14,038 nucleotides of DNA, taken from CAIPAT01 sp037144075 (GTDB lineage: Bacteria; Verrucomicrobiota; Lentisphaeria; Victivallales; Victivallaceae). Numbering within the stretch: the stretch's first letter is position 1; each line of letters begins with the position of its first letter. This document shows positions 13,338-14,038 of this stretch, piece after piece. The DNA is taken from contig JBAWXM010000114.1 of NCBI GenBank assembly GCA_037144075.1, positions 1 to 14,038 of the forward strand, in the 5' to 3' direction. The notes beneath the pieces were generated by a model, which was not told the DNA's origin, searched no databases, and saw only the letters and a program-made list of their open reading frames with translations. A program made the translations under genes and the position numbers.

Positions 13338-13503
13338 TCACTCCCGATCTTCCCAGCGCATCAGGGCTGTTCAATGCTAGCATTTTCACCCCCCCGTTAT
13401 GCCTAAATTTTTCCAAAAAATCCAAATTCTTTGAGCATAATTATGCATTGATATTTATATCTTATTGGGGGGATTCTTTATGATTGTGAAACAATCTTTG
13501 GAG

Positions 13504-13611
13504 TGCGGCGACCCTGCGCCGCTTTAGATTTGGTATGATACCAGGAATATTTTGCCGATGCGGGTATGCAGAAGCCCTGCAACAAAACCAAAGCAGCGCA
13601 GGGTCGCCGCA
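13504..13611. repeat. 22-bp G+C-rich inverted repeat in gene-free DNA
   Basis: Arms at 13504-13525 and 13590-13611 match at 21 of 22 positions (core TGCGGCGACCCTGCGC). The 64-base interior shows no gene. A second perfect hairpin, GTCAGGC-CGTAGC-GCCTGAC, follows at 13619-13638, and a 12-bp palindrome GCATAATTATGC precedes it at 13435-13446. The G+C-rich arms stand out against the AT-rich surroundings. Confidence 0.7.
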
Positions 13612-13670
13612 GTCCCAAGTCAGGCCGTAGCGCCTGACAGAAAAAGTCCCGGCACAGACGGTTAAGTCAT

Positions 13671-14010
13671 CGTATAGGAATTTGTATTTTAACAGGGATA
13701 GACAGGATATGCAGGATAAGAAAATCCGTTTCACCATGAATGGAATACATGTTTAACCACGAAAGGCACGAAAAAAATAGCAGAAATGAAGGAATAAGAA
13801 ATACAAGTCAGCGGATGATTGCATTCCACGCAATCATCCGCTGACTCCGTTTTTTTGTTTCTATTTCGTGTCTTTTCGTGTTTTTCGTGGTTAAAATGGA
13901 TTTCTCTGTGCCTTTGTGTCTGTGGTAAATCTGTATTGGCTTTTTGTTCTTCATGGTGAAACGGTTTTTATTATCCTGTCTATCCCTGTTAAAATACAAA
14001 TTCCTATACG
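13671..14010. repeat. 340-bp palindromic element with long terminal inverted repeats
   Basis: The outer 39 bases are perfectly inverted: 13671-13709 starts CGTATAGGAATTTGTATTTT and 13972-14010 is its complement. The match continues, after a 9-base difference explained by an extra GACAGGATA-like unit on the left, to 13740 and 13950. Inner arms share TTAACCACGAAA (from about 13753 and 13894). The centre is a perfect 17-bp stem, AGTCAGCGGATGATTGC (13806-13822), with its complement at 13830-13846 and a 7-base loop, followed by seven T (13850-13856). I see no transposase gene and no clear target-site duplication. Open frames inside it are by-products of the palindrome. Confidence 0.8.
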
Positions 14011-14038
14011 GTTCAATTATTTTTTGAGCGCCAGTTCT

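Noticed and set aside
13806..13856. The perfect stem plus T-run as an ordinary intrinsic terminator
   Set aside because: No plus-strand gene ends nearby and the stem is the centre of a larger symmetric element, so it is better described as part of that element.
13808..13999. Short open frames inside the 340-bp palindromic element
   Set aside because: They are made of the inverted repeats themselves, rich in Lys/Thr/Arg, with no start signals.

Overview
The window reads as part of a bacterial chromosome from an anaerobe-like organism. Lentisphaerae, Verrucomicrobia or a related PVC lineage is my best guess. That rests on the URO-D-like and UbiD-like paralogues and on intergenic palindromes with a Cys-free, 'cacgaa'-rich look that I recall from such genomes; it is a weak inference, because there is no rRNA, tRNA or housekeeping marker here.

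Layout. 57-2405: two URO-D/MtaA-superfamily genes, tail to tail with no base between their stop codons. 2406-2501: a divergent AT-rich control region with a perfect 11-bp inverted repeat. 2502-3290: an AraC-family regulator. 3293-8542: a minus-strand operon read in the order UbiD-family decarboxylase, LpdD-like small protein, second UbiD-family decarboxylase, UbiX flavin prenyltransferase, and a zinc alcohol/polyol dehydrogenase broken both by a frameshift and by loss of its NAD-binding domain. 8543-8733: a divergent promoter region with a direct-repeat operator candidate. 8734-10347: a third UbiD-family decarboxylase of a different subgroup. 10348-10682: hairpins and a nested palindromic element. 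10683-11450: an inositol monophosphatase-family gene. 11578-12477: a stand-alone Mrr-type restriction endonuclease. 12523-13340: gene remnants, a small HTH/coiled-coil gene and duplicated fragments. 13341-14038: no gene, but a chain of inverted repeats ending in a 340-bp palindromic element.

How the genes fit together. UbiX makes prenylated FMN, which UbiD enzymes use for reversible decarboxylation of aromatic, heteroaromatic or alpha,beta-unsaturated acids. All three UbiD proteins keep the Arg-Glu-Glu catalytic set at identical spacing (Arg, then 105 residues on Glu, then 5 on Glu), so all three look active. The small LpdD-like protein between two of them probably helps load or mature the cofactor. 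The URO-D-like genes next door could act in corrinoid-linked methyl transfer, for example O-demethylation of methoxylated aromatics, and the AraC protein is a natural local regulator. The substrates cannot be read from sequence. The right third is accessory, decayed DNA with defence-type cargo and repeats.
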